Source: Anaerolineaceae bacterium UBA5211 (GTDB lineage Bacteria; Chloroflexota; Anaerolineae; Anaerolineales; Anaerolineaceae). Taken from it: a stretch of 22,384 nucleotides of DNA. Under the pieces are notes generated by a model. The model worked only from the letters and a program-made list of their open reading frames with translations. It was not told the DNA's origin and made no database searches. The DNA lies in assembly GCA_002412595.1 (NCBI GenBank), contig DHVJ01000036.1, forward strand, positions 30,814-53,197. Direction: 5' to 3'. Positions 22,093 through 22,384 of the stretch are shown one piece after another (the first letter of the stretch is position 1; each line of letters opens with the position of its first letter). The position numbers were made by a program, and so were the translations under genes.

Positions 22093-22384
22093 ATGGAAGT
22101 AAGTAATGTAAAACAAATTGATATTGACCACGAGATGCGAACCTCGTATATCGATTACGCCATGAGCGTAATCGTTGCACGTGCCCTGCCGGATGCCCGT
22201 GATGGATTCAAACCGGTCCACCGGCGCATCCTATATGCCATGAACGATATGGGCATTCGTTCCAACACCGCTTATAAGAAATCGGCTCGTATCGTTGGTG
22301 AAGTGCTGGGTAAATACCATCCGCACGGCGATGCAGCGGTTTATGAATCCATGGCCCGCATGGCGCAGGATTTCTCGCTGCGCT
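22093..22384 (+). CDS. gyrA: DNA gyrase subunit A, N-terminal part
   Basis: 97 residues before the window ends. Together with GyrB it introduces negative supercoils into DNA. The start matches GyrA (DHEMRTSYIDYAMSVIVARALPDARDG, then KPVHRRILYAM). The helix that carries quinolone-resistance positions reads ARIVGEVLGKYHPHGDAAVYE, so E. coli Ser83 and Asp87 correspond to Ala81 and Glu85. The catalytic tyrosine lies beyond the window. AAGGA lies about 9 bases before the ATG, and TATAAT is at 22053-22058. ParC is less likely given the spacing and text, but the truncated sequence cannot fully exclude it. Confidence 0.9.
   Translation, partial: MEVSNVKQIDIDHEMRTSYIDYAMSVIVARALPDARDGFKPVHRRILYAMNDMGIRSNTAYKKSARIVGEVLGKYHPHGDAAVYESMARMAQDFSLR

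Noticed and set aside
22089..22106. Five-codon frame (MHGSK) overlapping the gyrA start
   Set aside because: Too short to judge; it arises from ATGCATG, and the ribosome binding site fits the gyrA ATG better.

Overview
The window is a mid-GC (about 50-58% in genes) bacterial chromosome segment. Anaerolineae-type Chloroflexota is my best guess, from gene style, widespread 'ACCACAGATG' and 'GTCATTGCGAGCGAAGCGAAGC' dispersed repeats, and likely leaderless starts. That assignment is an inference from style, not a phylogenetic result.

Layout. 1-1400: a minus-strand operon of a multi-pass membrane protein, a small winged-helix regulator and an alpha/beta hydrolase cut by the window edge, with a strong promoter and a perfect palindrome at the predicted transcription start. 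1420-1770: a 351-bp element bounded by perfect 25-bp inverted repeats. 1780-5972: four minus-strand RNA-modification genes overlapping by 4-8 bases (divergent tRNA-guanine transglycosylase, two tandem paralogues of the ArmA/RmtB 16S rRNA methyltransferase family, and an RsmF-like m5C rRNA methyltransferase). Two small-gap genes precede them: an alpha-toroid-like unknown and a small membrane protein. 7514-9760: a terminator, a complete flavodiiron protein, a VIT/CCC1-type membrane protein and an archaeal-style DUF211 protein. 9938-10768: a plus-strand MutM/Nei homologue lacking the catalytic N-terminal proline.

10769-11437 has no gene but several palindromic dispersed repeats and a split tRNA-3'-end-like fragment. 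It is followed by tRNA-Val(CAC) and an AT-rich island holding one orphan four-helix membrane protein. 12614-13981 is a class-3-like aldehyde dehydrogenase. 14194-17710 is a plus-strand operon of a peroxiredoxin-like protein and a DevB/DevC/DevA-type (MacB-like) ABC exporter. 17711-18457 is an unrecognised six-helix membrane protein. 18539-21958 is the phosphate uptake operon pstS-pstC-pstA-pstB without phoU in view, divergent from gyrA, which starts at 22093 and runs off the end.

The most notable unit is the translationally coupled RNA-modification cassette. It pairs a transglycosylase whose base-recognition loop departs from the preQ1 consensus with one well-conserved and one diverged member of a family best known for aminoglycoside resistance.
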